From Patagioenas fasciata (Eukaryota; Chordata; Aves; Columbiformes; Columbidae): 64,000 nt of DNA. The notes under the pieces are model-generated. The model did no database searches. It was not told the origin of the DNA and was given only the letters and a program-made list of their open reading frames with translations. Shown one piece after another: positions 25,181-38,500 of the stretch. The translations under genes and the position numbers were made by a program. Where the stretch lies: the NCBI RefSeq assembly GCF_037038585.1, contig NC_092521.1, positions 150,130,605 through 150,194,604 on the forward strand, read 5' to 3'. The stretch's first letter is position 1. The number at the start of each line of letters is the position of its first letter.

Positions 25181-28100
25181 TTTAAATTATTTCCAAAATA
25201 CAGTATTTTTTATTATGTTCCTTGAACTTCCATGTACATTTACTGGAATTTTATGTCCATGAACCAAGAAAATGTGACATCTGGTGAATTAACAAGTCAC
25301 CTAAAAACAACTGGGCAATTTTTTGTGTGAAATAGTCCAAGAACTGAGAATTAGAAGAACTAAGATAACGGTATACTTTCAGCCTCTATAGAAAGCATCC
25401 AATTTATTTTTCTTGGAACTTGGCAGAGTTAATAATTACAGATAATAACATACTCTGGATGAAAGTAAACACTGTTTGTCCTGGCACAGGGAAGACAGAT
25501 GATTGATAAGTTATTGCTTGCAATCTGCCTTTAAATTCTCTATTTTTCACCTGAAGATAAAATAGACTCTGAGAAGGCAGCAGTTTCAGACAGGGAATTT
25601 GTATTTCTTGCAGCCCTGGATAACGTGGTGTTGCTGAAGTGTGGTGGTGCATCTACGAGAGGTGGAACACTGGCTAGAGCACTCTACAATAAGTGCTTTC
25701 AGGGGAAGCTGACAGGAATTACTGGAGTAGAGTATTTCAGGGAGCATCACTATCAAGTGGGTTTACTGTGAAAAACTGAGGAAAAGGTCCTGTACAGAAG
25801 TCAGGCCAACACAGACAACATTGTGCAAAACTGAATTTCAGAAGACCAGAACACCACCACCAAGGCATTTACTTCCTGCCCACCGAAAATGTGATAAAAA
25901 AAATTGAAGTCTATGTTCTTTTAGTTTTTTAATGTTTGTATAAGCATTTGAGGAGGTTTATTTCTGTTTATTTCTGTTGTATTCATTACCGTTTATGAGC
26001 ATGATCCCACCGCTCCCCTTCTTTCCTCCTCTGACGTGCAGCATGATTTTCTGGTAGCCCTTTGGGGAACACTTAATCTTTCCATTCTAAATTCACTTAT
26101 ATGGCCTCATGTTCATTTTTTTTACCCTATGTTCAGCAGTACTCTAGACATCAGAATGAAAAAGAACTCTGGAAACAAAATGCACGATGTACTAGCAGAA
26201 GTGAGTGGAAGGTGAGGATGTGTTTCGTATCAGTGCTGTGTAGCAGGTAGGGGACTGATGAAAAGTGGTAACACTCTCACTGACAGGCATGATTGGATAC
26301 AGAAACCTGCAACTTTGAAAGTGCAGTAAATGGAAGTAAAATAAGAATTAATTTCCTACTAGCTATCATTTTGTACAGTTTTCCTACACTGGAATTTCAT
26401 TATTGAGTATTGGAACAATAATGTTGAAGTGTGACTTATTCTGTTTGAGGAGCTCTTGAAAAACAAAGCAATTTCTGTTGTTTCAAATAGAAGTCAAAAT
26501 ATATACATAAAAAGGGTAAGTTTTTCAAAATAAAAATTGAGAAACTTCTATTCTAGACATAAAAGCTTGCTTTACATAAAATGATTAGCTAAACAAATTA
26601 TAAAATATCTACACAACCATGTATAATGCAGAACTTAATGATCCAGAAATGTTGGATGAGGATTGGTTTATGTCTTTCACAAATTTTAGCTTTGTGTTAG
26701 CTGAGTTCAGTCACTCAAAATTGCGATGCAGTTGGGTGTCAGAAACAAGAGCTAGGTTGAATATAAACACTTAAATCCCGAATTATTACTTTGAAAACTG
26801 CAGTTTATTTGCCTAGTAAGCCAAGAGATGCCACACTTTTTTATCCGATGCTTCCCAGGGACCTGCCAGCTGTGCCCATGCCCTGGTGAAGAATTCCCCC
26901 AGCCTTAACAAGAGCAGCCCAGCTCACACTGATTCCAGATCTGAATTGGAAAACAAAGTGTTCAAATGTTTCTGCAGGGCTGGGCTGGGTGAATATTTCC
27001 AGGACATGCCCAGCATACATCTTTGGGCTTGGGCCATGCCTGAGTGAAGTGATCATCTACCTTCTGAGGAGCAGATGAGGAAGGGCCTCATATTTCCTTT
27101 CACATTATAGTTCAGTGGGCAGATCAGACATAGGAGTCAGGCTTGATGCTTTTCTAAGCATAAGTAAAACAGCCTGCAGCTACCTGGTTGCCACAATATA
27201 GTCTAAGCACTAAGCACTTTTCCTCCCCCTTTTTGAAGCTCTAGTTAGGTGCTGTCCCAGAAACTGAAAAGATGTCTTAAACAAAGACAGGAACTGAAAC
27301 AAGGTTCATTCCTCCATAGCTGTAACCACTGAGCAATTCCACAAAAGCAGGCATCGTGGCCTGCAGCTGTGCAGAATGAAAACCAAATGAGATGTGCTCA
27401 GCTTCTTGGAGAGGGTGTGTAGATGATTATCCCAAGACAGTGATGTGGACTGTAGATCCTGATTTGAGAGAGGCACCTCCAAGTCATCTTTGCTGAGATA
27501 CCTGTGCTTCTGAGAGAAGCGGGCATGATGACACCGTTCCCCCTGTTCACTGAAACCACCCAACTTCATACTGACTGTGCTGAACTTCGTAGTGCCTGCC
27601 CAGTGTGCTGCTTCCTGCAGGTTCTGTTCCACGGCATCTGGACCTGACACTCTGCACATGCAGGCGTGTACACACACATATCCCCCTCCCATTCATTTTC
27701 TTAAAAAATAATTTTAGTTTTTATTTGACACTGAAAAACACAATGCTTAATATATAGCACATCTGCATATCAAGAAACACAAAACTGAACTGTGTTGATA
27801 AAAGGTCAGGTGTGTTTTCTAGCTTTCTAAGAATGTGAGCCAGCAAAGCAGCAGACCAAAATCGGTGGAGTTGTCAATGTGGTTTCGAGTTCCAGCAGAG
27901 GTTTTGGTGCGAGAGACACTAATGCTTTGACCATGCACACTTCTTTGCCTTCACTTTTCTACGTGTGCCAGGACCATTGTGTCTAAGGGGATTCTAAGGA
28001 GGTGATTCCAGGCTCTTCAGACCAGTTTTTGGCTGCAACCTGTTTCTGAGGGTGCTTCTGGTAAAAACCTCGCTGCAGAAGTGGATTCCTCTGGTTTTCC

Positions 28101-31100
28101 CTGATAGACGCAGAGGCAGCACAGACCGCTGGCAGCAGCAGTGCCAGCGCTTCCACGCTTCCCTTCTGCTGCCCTTGATGCCCGAGCACTGTGAGCACTG
28201 AGGTTAACTTACACTTCTTTTATCTTTATGCTAGCAGGGAACGACTGCTGTGTAATTTATAGAATTAACACATTTCAAATAGTTTCTGATTACCTACTGC
28301 AAAACTACAGCAATGGCAGAACATCCCTCCCTCAAACTGTGCATGGTAGAGATTGAAACAAACTCTTCCTCCAGTAAATCTCTGTTGCTGATTAACTCTG
28401 CATCCTGAGAAGAATCCAAGGCTCATAGAGCAACACAGGTGTTTCTTTTCAGATCCAAGAGGAACTTTTATTCTGTTATTTTTGACATCAAACTTGGCTT
28501 CAGGGAAAACAAAAAGGTCTTTTATTAGTAAATACAGGTTTTGGATGGTGACATTATTTCATCTGTAGCTCCTTTGCGTGAATCTGCACCTTTTCTGCTA
28601 CATTATTGATTTCTCCATAAATCCAGCTCATTATCAACACAGAGTGTCAAAATAGGGACTGTGCAGAGGCAGCAGATGTTTACTGGCTAGCATGTCAACT
28701 TAGTTAAGATAGAAAAGTGCACTGATACATTTATTATATTCATAGCTCTCTTGCTGGTTTATACAAGAGTCTCCTCCCCAACATCTCATTGGCAGTACCT
28801 GTTTTCCTTCAGAAGACTGAAAATAAGCAAAAAAAATCCTGCATAATTCGAAGTCTGAAGGCAGCATATGCCTTCACAGCAAAGTAGAAGAAAGCATAAG
28901 AATGGACATACAGGGTCCCACCAAGAGTCTATCCAACAAGGAACCCATCTCGAGCAATGGTCCATATAGAAAAGGTTAAGAACATGGCACAAATGTATTT
29001 ATAAATTTCGTGAGTACTCTCACAGGTTCGGCAGTTTGCAATTCAGAGACTTTTTATGTATCAAGGTATCTAACAGCTCTTAAGGTTTTCTATCTTCACT
29101 ACAGTTGTGCAAAGAAGCATCTCATTTTATTTATTCCAAACTTGTTATCTGCTGCTTTCGTTTAATACCTCCTAGTTTGTGTAGTACAACAGACAGTAGA
29201 CATTTATTTCCTACTTAGCTTCACCATAAGGCTTGTTTTCTTACAGGACTCCATCCTGTCTCACCTCAGTATACTCTTGCCTAAGTATACTTATTTGCAG
29301 AGTATATTGAATCACTTCTTGTGTGGACTCTGTGCTGTTCCTTATGTGTACCTCTTTTAGTTATATTTTTAGTAATGAGACTAGACTGGCATACAATATG
29401 GAACAGTTTGTCATGTATTCTCTTTTTTTTTTTTCTAATAGCGCCTAATAATTAATTTGCAATTAACGATTTCTGACCATTTAGCTAAATTTTTTTTCCT
29501 AGAATGAAGAGATATGGAGGAGCAGGTACGGCTTATTTCAAGAATCTTATTGTACAAGGTCTGATAAGGTGTCTTTAAAGTTCACCGTATTAGCTGCAAA
29601 CTTAGTGGTTGCAGTGAAAAGCCCAACCTGTATCAGTATCGTAGATCTCAGGATGCTCTGTATAGCTCCATGGTCTTCCTGAACCCTAACATGAGTCAAG
29701 GTTTCCTTCTGATGCCATGACAGATAACTCCATGGACAGGCGATAGCTGAACAAGCAAGAGGTACAAAACTCATCGATCATCATGACAAAAAAAAAGGTT
29801 GTCTCTGGAAATTATATGCTCAACATGACATTGCAGTTCATACTCCAGGCCTTCACACAGTCTTCTTGTGCAATAAAGGATTTGGCCATTACCCCTTTGT
29901 GCCATCCTGAACTGCTAAACACAACAGTAAATTAAAGCTCTTTCTTACACCTCACTAGATGGAAGGTCCAAATTTCCAGAAGACGCTTTTTTTACTTCAG
30001 GGACTTGGCCCATTTCATTTATACACACTGTTGCTCTGATCTTAGAGAAGATAAGACACATCCCAGAAAGAGTCTGAAGGGCAGGATGTGTCCAACAAAG
30101 CCAAGCCCAAAGTTCAAGACCTAGGAAAGAAGAATAAGCGCACAGCTCTTGTAACTTCCCTAACTAGAAGAATCCCTCTGCCAAGCTTCACTCCTTCGTT
30201 CCCATGTCTTTACTCCCATTTTTTGCAATTGAATTGAACTAGTAAAAAGATTTGTTATCCTTTTTCATCCTCAAAAAAAGCCACCCCAAAACAGTGCTCA
30301 ATGGTCAGAGTTGGGTGTCCTGTCCCGAGACACCAGGCAGCACAGCCCCTGACACACGCTGCCCGTGCAGTGCCACGCACCCGTGCCTGCTGCACCGTGG
30401 TCCAGCCACAACAGCCAGACCAGCGGGGAAAGCACAACACTCGCTGAAAAACACAGCTCTGAGACAACCAAGATGCGTTCAAAAAGTTATTATTTATAGA
30501 ATAAAAGCACCATTGAAGGTGACTGGTAAGTTATTCATGATACTGGCCTGTGTAACAGCATCATCTGTTAACCTGCTCTGTCCTTCACCTTCCCTCCTTT
30601 CTGATTTTACTCTTTTTGCACCTTCTCTGGAGGACTTTTCCATATGCAGAAGCACAAGTATAGCAACACTCATCAGCGCACGTGAGCTGGAAGATCTGTG
30701 TTGGCTGTGCTTGTGTTCACCCCATGTTTCTGCAGGTTTATAGTCTACATGTTAAGACACGTCTGTCCAACAAACCACACTGGGGGAGTGTTTGGGGATG
30801 CCAGGAGCTGCTTTGGGGTCATAATGTTGAGCAGAGCATCCACAACTACTGATGGGATCCCAGGGAGCTGGAAAGTGCCTGGGCAGGCAGCATTCAACTG
30901 CCAGGGTCCTTCCTCCAAGACTCCTGAATTCACTTGCGTGATGCTTCCTCAGCTTGCTTTTGAAACAACCCCAGGCCGGCATCACTGCCCTGGAGGGGAC
31001 TGCTTCTGCCTGATTATACGAACACCAGTTCTGACACTGGAAGTTATCAGAAATATTAGAATGACTTTATCTGGCCTTTCTTGTCCACTATCACCCAGCC

Positions 31101-34100
31101 AGAATTTACATTTCAAGTATAGGCAGAGTATATGCAGAAATGACAGACACACAAAGGGAGAGATATGCACACACATCTTCAACCTATAAAAATGTTATTT
31201 GTAGGACATGGAAGAAATTAGTGTATTGGAGACACAGTGAGCTAGTAAAAGCTCTTGTCTCATTAAGGAGTGAGCTTATTTGCATGCTAATGAACCAGCT
31301 TGTTCTTCCAGCTCATTGATGTTTCACTGACATGCTGAGATGTCATCTATGGAAAACATGTGCAAAGCATAATTGAAGCCAGCTCTTGCCTGAAGTTGGA
31401 TGAATGTTGTGGAAAATATAGCAAGACGAGAACACCAATCATAATAAAGTAGGCAGCCAATCCTGTTGCTCATGCAGCCCTTTGCCCAGGCTATACACAC
31501 TTACTCAACCCCTGCTTACAACCAGCTCTCGTTCTAGTCCTACCTTGGAAGTGGGCACAGCAGAGAGCTTCTGTGACCCTGTCTTCTAGCACTCCTAACG
31601 CTTGGCTGGTGCAAGATCACCTTGCTTATTTTAGGAGCTGCAGTACCAAGAAGAGAGATAAATGACTAAGGGATGGACCTTAGGTATAAATATATTCAAA
31701 AAAAGTCAGAGGCCGGAAGAATAAACACTGGTATTAAATTCCTCTAGCAATTCCCAGCGAAAGAAAGTGAAGTACCAGGAACTAACAGGGACCAGAGCTT
31801 TGCATCACTGCACCAAATGTTATGTTGGGTCTAAGTACCTCATGACAGTTTCCACAAGCCAGGTGTTTGTGTCATTTCCAAAATAACATGAAATGCGGGA
31901 CGAGTTCAGGATGCAGTGATATAAGTGCCAAGTAGCACGCTGCTCTGTTCGTCAGGTTGCCTTCTTCAGAGCCAAACCTCTGATCTGAAAGCTGCAACTG
32001 TGCACTCAAGGATTAGTCTGTAGCTTTGGTTACCAAAGGACAGAGGAGTGTTAAGAAAGGCGTCGCCACCAATTCAGTGTGTTGTTGCCACTTGCTGTGT
32101 ATTTGCTGACCAGGGGACCTCAAGAGTAAACAGCAGCACAGGTACCAGTCAAGGCTGGGGTCATCTGTGGTACTGAAATGCCACCAAACATTAGGTATAC
32201 TGGGAAGGTGCCTTTGCTTGCCACTGAAAAATTAAAGAAATGCATGCCAGCAATACCTGATGTGCAAGTATTCTTCACTGCTAGATGGATGGCAGCATAG
32301 TGTGGAAACAAGAGGTCTGTCTGAAACCTAGAGCCTGCTCTGATCCTTTCTGCCCTCTGCCTACACAGCAAATATGAACCAAAACACTTACAGCAGCAGC
32401 AGCAACTCAGTACGCTCTATCCTTTAAAAGGCTCTTAACCTAAAGTTCCCACAGGAGTAGCTGTCCGCAGATCTGGCCAGTCCTGATGTCACATGAGGCT
32501 GGAGTAGAAGTTTTTGCTCACCCCAGAGTTGCTCAGATGGGCCCTGGAAAGGAAACCCCAACTCCCACTCCTATGGGGGCAGGGAGTGCTGAGCCAGACC
32601 ATCGCTGTCATGAAATGGAAAGCCAGCTCATGCCTTGGGGACAGAATGTTCTTTTTTCCAACAGGTAACTGGTGAGCATGCTGGAGACCAGGGATTGTAA
32701 CCCACTCTGGACATACTGCTAAAAGAATGAATTTAAGGAAGGCGAAGCAGAACTGCACACTATATGCCTGTAAATCCCTCAGGCATTTTTTTTAATTACA
32801 GTGTTGTCTTGCACTGCTTCCACCCTACTACATGTTCCTTATTTTTCAAATAACATATGCATTTGAGAAAACCACAATCTGGTTTTAAACAACTGTGGCG
32901 GGTGGGGAGAGAAACAAAAAAAACCCCAAACAAAACCACCACACAACACCAACACAAATACTAAAAAGCCTCCAAAAACCCAGATGCCAAATTCATTTTG
33001 AGATATTTCCCCCTCCACTACCTCCACTATCCACCTACTGTACCAATGGTCCTGTTCATTACTCCATAATTCTCACACAAGTGAAACCAAAAGGTGAGTC
33101 CAGCCTCCCTGTCCAGCCCTGAGACACGTGTCTCTTGCAGGGAGCAGGCAGTATGTTTGTGTGCCCCATTGAACTCCCCCACGAGTCCAGTCGCAGCCTT
33201 TGGGCTCCGTCAAAGCTGCTGCAGGCTCAGGGCACCAGGCCTCACACTGGGAAGAGGTGCTGGCAGAAGGAGCATGAACCACATGAAAAATTGACAGGAC
33301 CAAGATGTTACTTCTTGGCCCCTCAACTTGTTCAATTGCATCCATTTTTTGCATAAGATTTCCAGAGGACAGATGTTGCCCAGCGTCCTGACGCACACAA
33401 CACGAGCGCATCAGAACTTGAACTCCCAGCTAAACCATTGCTGCTGCTGGTGGCGCCTCAGGCAGTGGCAGTACAAAAAGTTTTAAGGCCATTCATGAGA
33501 AGCAAGGTATGCACTCAGCCCCCCGCTTTCTGCCTCTTTTCCAAACCGAGAGCATTGCAGTGGAGACGAGCTACAGCACAACATGAGTGGGCAATTCCAC
33601 CAAGTGAGACAGAGGAAATGCAGAGTTTTAGGAGATCTTTAAGGAGCATGAGTTTATGCTTTCCCTGACTAGAAAATGCATTAAAAATACATCTTTTGGA
33701 GGTCATTTAAGACAGAAGGAAAGATGGTTCACAACTGCACTTACGTGAGTCACAAATTTTAAAACACATCCAAGATGAGTAAACAGGAATAAAACCTGTT
33801 CTGGTGAGTGCTACTCCTCCGGAGTGAAGGGAGAGCAATTTGTCCCAATTGGAGAGTGAAGCATGACATACCTCCCCCTTAAATCACTTATATTTCACTT
33901 TTTTTATGACGCAATTAGCTTTTTTCTGCATTTGTAATTAGAGGATAGAACAGATGGTCAGGGTTTAGTTCAAGGTGATAAATCCATTAAGATAACTTGC
34001 AGAAAGCTGCTGCTACAGTGGCTGCTGCTAAATAACCATTCAATGCTTTGTTCAGGCTTTGGGTGCTGGGTGGAAGTTGTTCACCATCTTGAGGTACAAG

Positions 34101-34414
34101 GCATAAGAGAGCACACACAAGCTTGGGGAATGTAATTATTACTCTCCATGTGGCTCAAGGAACTTGGATGGTATGATACAGGGAATGCATGGGGTGGTCC
34201 ATGGAAATATTTGGGTGTTGTTGCTTCCCAATAGCTGCCCCTGCAGATGCACTTACTCCATCCTAGAGTGCGTGTCTGTTTTTCAAAGTGGATGAAATTT
34301 AGCTGGAGTGGTGGCCCTATCACAGAGTTTTCTATCACAGAGTGATTGCAAAATATCCATTTCACTTTGAATTAATGTCTTCACTCATTTTGCAAGAAAT
34401 TTCTGAAAGCATTT
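25181..34414. other. Intergenic region ARMC3-MSRB2, first part
   Basis: No exon, RNA gene or clear mobile element could be recognised. The sequence is mostly unique and AT-rich, with an A/C-rich simple tract near 32,914-32,960 and a possible regulatory element around 31,255-31,420 that contains a perfect octamer. Short open frames on both strands have no protein-family features. Confidence 0.5.
31255..31420. promoter_or_regulatory. Candidate regulatory element with overlapping octamer sites
   Basis: A perfect POU octamer ATTTGCAT at 31,278-31,285 runs directly into GCTAATGA, so that a second, opposite ATGCTAAT half-site overlaps it. The surrounding sequence is free of repeats. Function is inferred only from the motif. 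Confidence 0.25.
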
Positions 34415-34490
34415 AGAATCCTAGAATAATTTATGCTGGACAGGACCAATGGAAGGCATTTGTTCTAATCCAACTCAAAGCATTTATCAC
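34415..34490 (-). mobile_element. CR1 3'-end relic, minus strand
   Basis: Starts with AGAATCCTAGAATAATTTATGC and continues 'tggacaggaccaatggaagg', 'tctaatccaactc', which is the usual minus-strand CR1 3' end (agaatcatagaat…ggttggaagggacc…tctagtccaaccc) with several substitutions. Confidence 0.65.
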
Positions 34491-34493
34491 AGT

Positions 34494-34525
34494 GGACCAA
34501 ACTTGTAGGTCCATTCCAACTGGAA
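34494..34525 (+). mobile_element. CR1 3'-end relic, plus strand
   Basis: The sequence 'taggtccattccaactggaactattct' matches the last bases of a plus-strand CR1 (aggtcccttccaac…aaactattctatg). It runs directly into the pentanucleotide array. Confidence 0.65.
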
Positions 34526-34613
34526 CTATTCTATTCTATTCTATTCTATTCTATTCTATTCTATTCTATTCTATTCTATTCTATTCTATTCTATTCTATT
34601 CTATTCTATTCTA
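34526..34613. repeat. (CTATT)17 pentanucleotide microsatellite
   Basis: Seventeen perfect units and a partial one, without interruption. It starts exactly where a CR1 octamer tail (ATTCTATG)n would be expected, so it was probably seeded by that tail. Perfect arrays of this length are likely to vary in copy number between individuals. Confidence 0.97.
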
Positions 34614-34749
34614 AATTCCATCCTTAGGCTCCAGCAGAAGGCTCCTGCTTAAGCTAGTCCACAAATTTGACTTATATTTTCTGAAAACAGAGGTCAGAAT
34701 AATTAGGTACCCTATAGCTTCTGATTAGCAAAAAAAAATATTAAACCAT

Positions 34750-35528
34750 TGTGGCAGCTGGACATCCCCCTGATGAGATCTGGAGCCTTCAATAGGGTAG
34801 CTGATGGCTCTTTAGCACCTTTTGTGCCCCACTGTGCCTGTTCACATATACACACCTAGGGTGTCATGTCCTCCCCACACTTGGGGCAGGGTAACTTCAC
34901 CTACCTCTGGTTTTGGGGGGGGGTGGGCAGGAAGGGTGGGACCCTCAATCAATTGACAGGGTCCTCAACAAAGGAGGCACGCAGAGAAGCTGAGAGGCCT
35001 CTGGACAGTGTTGTAATGCCCATAGCCAGTTCTGACCAGGCTATAAATTGGGGTCCCTGACAAAGACCTCCTTGGAGTAGTCTTCTTGGAGCAGTGGGGC
35101 TGTGAACTGGAGCCCTCCCCTTAGACTGGGACACTGTCTAAGGAGACTTCTAGGGATTGAGTGTGCCTTACCTCCTCATTTGGGTGAGTGGTTGTTTTCC
35201 TCTGCTGGATATATCCTTGAATGAGTCCTTGTCTAACCCAGGCAAGTCATTATTTCTTCTGGGTATCCTTGAGTGAAGGAGGTCTCTAGTTTTTTTTTTC
35301 TTGTTAGTGTATGCATGCATGCTGTGGATCCTCATTATTCTGATGTTGTCATAGCCCAATAATCTTCTCAACTGATATCAAATCTGTACTTTATGTTGTC
35401 AGAGTGCTAAATAATTGTAGAAATCCTGTTTCTAGTTGGTTTATTGTCTACACCTTTCCGGCTAGAATAAAGTCTGTGTTGGAACTTGTTGTCTGCCTAA
35501 AATTGTCTTTTGGGGTGCCTCCATGGCA
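34750..35528 (+). mobile_element. Probable solo LTR of an endogenous retrovirus
   Basis: A 779-bp segment begins TGTGGCAG and ends ATGGCA, the TG…CA ends of a retroviral LTR. It is flanked by ACCAT (34,745-34,749) and ACCGT (35,529-35,533), a 5-bp target-site duplication with one mismatch. Inside are a TATAAA box at 35,042-35,047 and an AATAAA signal at 35,466-35,471 followed by a GT-rich stretch, the U3-R-U5 order. No primer binding site or internal genes follow, so it is a solo LTR. The 5-bp duplication would suit an ERVL-like element, but the class cannot be settled here. Old copy, no coding capacity. Confidence 0.6.
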
Positions 35529-35533
35529 ACCGT

Positions 35534-38500
35534 AAAGCAAAGAAGGCAAGAAGTTGTGTGCTCATTATTTCTGATGACACCTTTGACCTGAATCACATCA
35601 GGCTACTCCAGAAATGAATCTCAGCAAAATCCAGGGGTTAGCTTCAGGGAGGTTCTGATCTGTGTTCAGTCCTTCTGTCTGCCTGGAAACCAACAATACC
35701 TTTTTCCAAGATGCTTTGGCAATTCTCCTACTAATAACTTTTGCTGACATCCCTTTCCATCACTGGAATTCAGAACCAGAGCACTGCCACATATTTTTGG
35801 ATAGCGTTTCTGTGTGGAAACAGTATCTCCATATACCAGGAGCTGAGAGTTTCCTCAGATGAGTGACTAGAAACCAGCTGTAGAGTTGTACCAAGTCTGC
35901 TAGAGGAGAGGGAAGACACTGCTGAGGAAGGTTGTTCCTGCGACCACCTCCTACAGAAGCAGTGAGGATTTCTGTGGGAAGATGAACCTCACAACAGATA
36001 CAACCTACACACGAAAATGCTCATACCAGTCCACCTTTCTTCATTCCCTGGGGACCTGGGCACAAAGTACCACTACATATGACAGGTTCAAGTCAAATTC
36101 TTGTACGCTAAGCTCCCCTATGTTTCAATGAGTATGCCCCATAGGAGGGGACATCCGTTAGGTATGACAAAATGAGCAGAGGAAAACTAATTGCATACAA
36201 ATGCATATAAAATAAGAATACCACTATTTCAGTGTTTTCTTCTACATGTAGTAATGTCAAGGGTCTTTATTTACATAAGCTGCTTAAGCAGAAGTTTGAA
36301 TTTGAACAGGGTTCATTTGATTTCTGCACCTCATCGCTTCCTGGCTGACTGCTCAGTATCTGCCACGTAGGCATTCTGTGATGCTCTGCTTGTCCCCAAA
36401 GCTGTCAGTCAAGCCAGAGCCCAGGCTGGGAAATGGTTAGAGCCCAAACAAATATTAGCAGGATAGTCTGGACCGTGACCACTTCCCTCCTACTCTCGCC
36501 TTCACCCGCCTACACACAGGCTGCTGCTGCTGCCTCGGTGCAGGGTAGCGCTACGGGAGGAGCTGAGGAGCTTCTCCCCATCTGCACACAGCTAATAAGA
36601 CATTGTGCTTTTGATGACTGACCCTTCCCTGGATGCAGCTTGTGTGTGTCCTGGAGTCACGCAACATTCTTAACAATAAACCCGCTGAATTACAATTCAG
36701 GGAGAATTTACTTGAATATTTATATAATGCAGCTAGGGGAGACTTTTAACTGCTTCCCCTTGTGCTTAAAAAAAAAGGAGGAAAATTAAGTAAGAGCCTA
36801 ATTGGCTTTTATACCAGTCTATGGGGAGAAATGCAGGTCTGTTCTCTGCCTAGCTACGAAGCTTGGTATGTGCTGTAACCATGGGAGGCAATATTACAGG
36901 CATGACAGGACAATCATTTGGTTTTTCAGCACTGAAGATCTGAAAAATTAAATACCTCCAGCCAGGGGGGTTGTTTTCCGCTTGAGGAAGACTTGTCGTG
37001 CCATTTTGGAGGATTGCAGGTCAGGCTTTTGTTGGAGGGAAAAATGGAGGATCTGATCTGCCAGTGGACCGCTTCAAATGTGGATCATGGTGCTGGGATG
37101 AACAGGATCTGCCTCTCGCACCACCTCATTCATTTTAATCAAGGAGGGGCTTGCAATAAACTGGATAACAGCAAGGATGATGAGGCCAGGGTGGACAAGA
37201 CTAATGCTTTCCGCTCCCGCTGCTCCCAGGGTGCACAGTTCAGGCGCCTGGTCCCCTCCTGCAGAGCCCGAGGAGAGTGGCACAGCCATGGACCTGTGTT
37301 GGTTCAGGTCCCACTGCCTCAAAACTCCTGCATTTTAGGGTAGTATCAGCAATGGAGAACTGCAAAGAAGATATTGATGGTTCATTTTTTTTCTTTAAAA
37401 AAAGCACCAGTTAAATCAATGTCAATTACATTAAAACATGCAAGTTTCAGGACTGATCACTTTCTTCCACTCTCCTTCATTTCCCAGATACTTCAGGGAG
37501 AACTCCATTGATTACCTGTCCTCAGCAGCAGCAAACCTGACTGAGACCAAGGCCAGGAACAGGAGGGAATGCTTTTCTTCCATGGTTGAGCTGAAGTTAG
37601 CAGCAGGGAGCCCTGGGAAAAACATCAGCGTTCACCACCACTTTCCAGCCCTAAAACATTTGCCAGAGCTGGGTGATTATCAAATGGGGTGTCTCCTCCT
37701 CAAAGTCTACCTAACATGTTCAGATTCCTTCCTAAAACCATGGGCAAATGACTTATACAAGATGCCATAGAGGTAAGACAAATGGTGCTTGGAAAGATAT
37801 TTCTCTGATCTTCACTTGCCAAGATGGCTGAACATGGAAAAAATGTTGTTCTGCGTACAGCACAGACGCTGCCCTCTGCCAGCACCGGGAGCCCCAGCAG
37901 AGCCCTCTCCTCCCTGCCCAGCAGAGCTGCTCTCCTACCATCCTAAATCATGTTATTGAGGACTCACAGGCACCACATCTCCAGGATTTTTATCAAGGTT
38001 CTCTGGCTTCACTCCACCATGTCTCATTATATAGGACAAAGCGATTAATCAGCTGTGTGCCCTCCTCTCCCCTGCTGCCGCAGACAACGACCACGATCAC
38101 CTACAAGCCCTGTTGCTGTTGGTCTATCGGTGCACAGCTCCATGGATCTGAGCAGAGGATTCGATTACAGCCATGGTACTGATCATACACTGTGTTGGAT
38201 GTTCTCAGCTGCCACCAAACTCACTGACTTTGACACGAGGGTGGTTCAAAAAAAAGGGTGTGTATACACAGGACTGATGACACAACACTATTTTTTAGCT
38301 TTGGTTTAAAAATTGAGCTAGAAGAATTGGACTAAAAAGAAATTAAGTTTGTATTAAACACCATTACTAGCTTTGCTATCAGATGCAATCAAAACAATTC
38401 CTTCCACATAATTCAGTAACAATGAACCGATTCCAAATCAGAAATGAAGCTACTGGGAAAAAAAGCAGACAGCAGCATTAAGGCTGAACCTGGAAAACTA

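Noticed and set aside
30252..31189. Pairs of 163-codon frames at 30.3-31.2 kb as a gene
   Set aside because: Composition is not gene-like, frames overlap on both strands, no family features, and no consistent splice sites.
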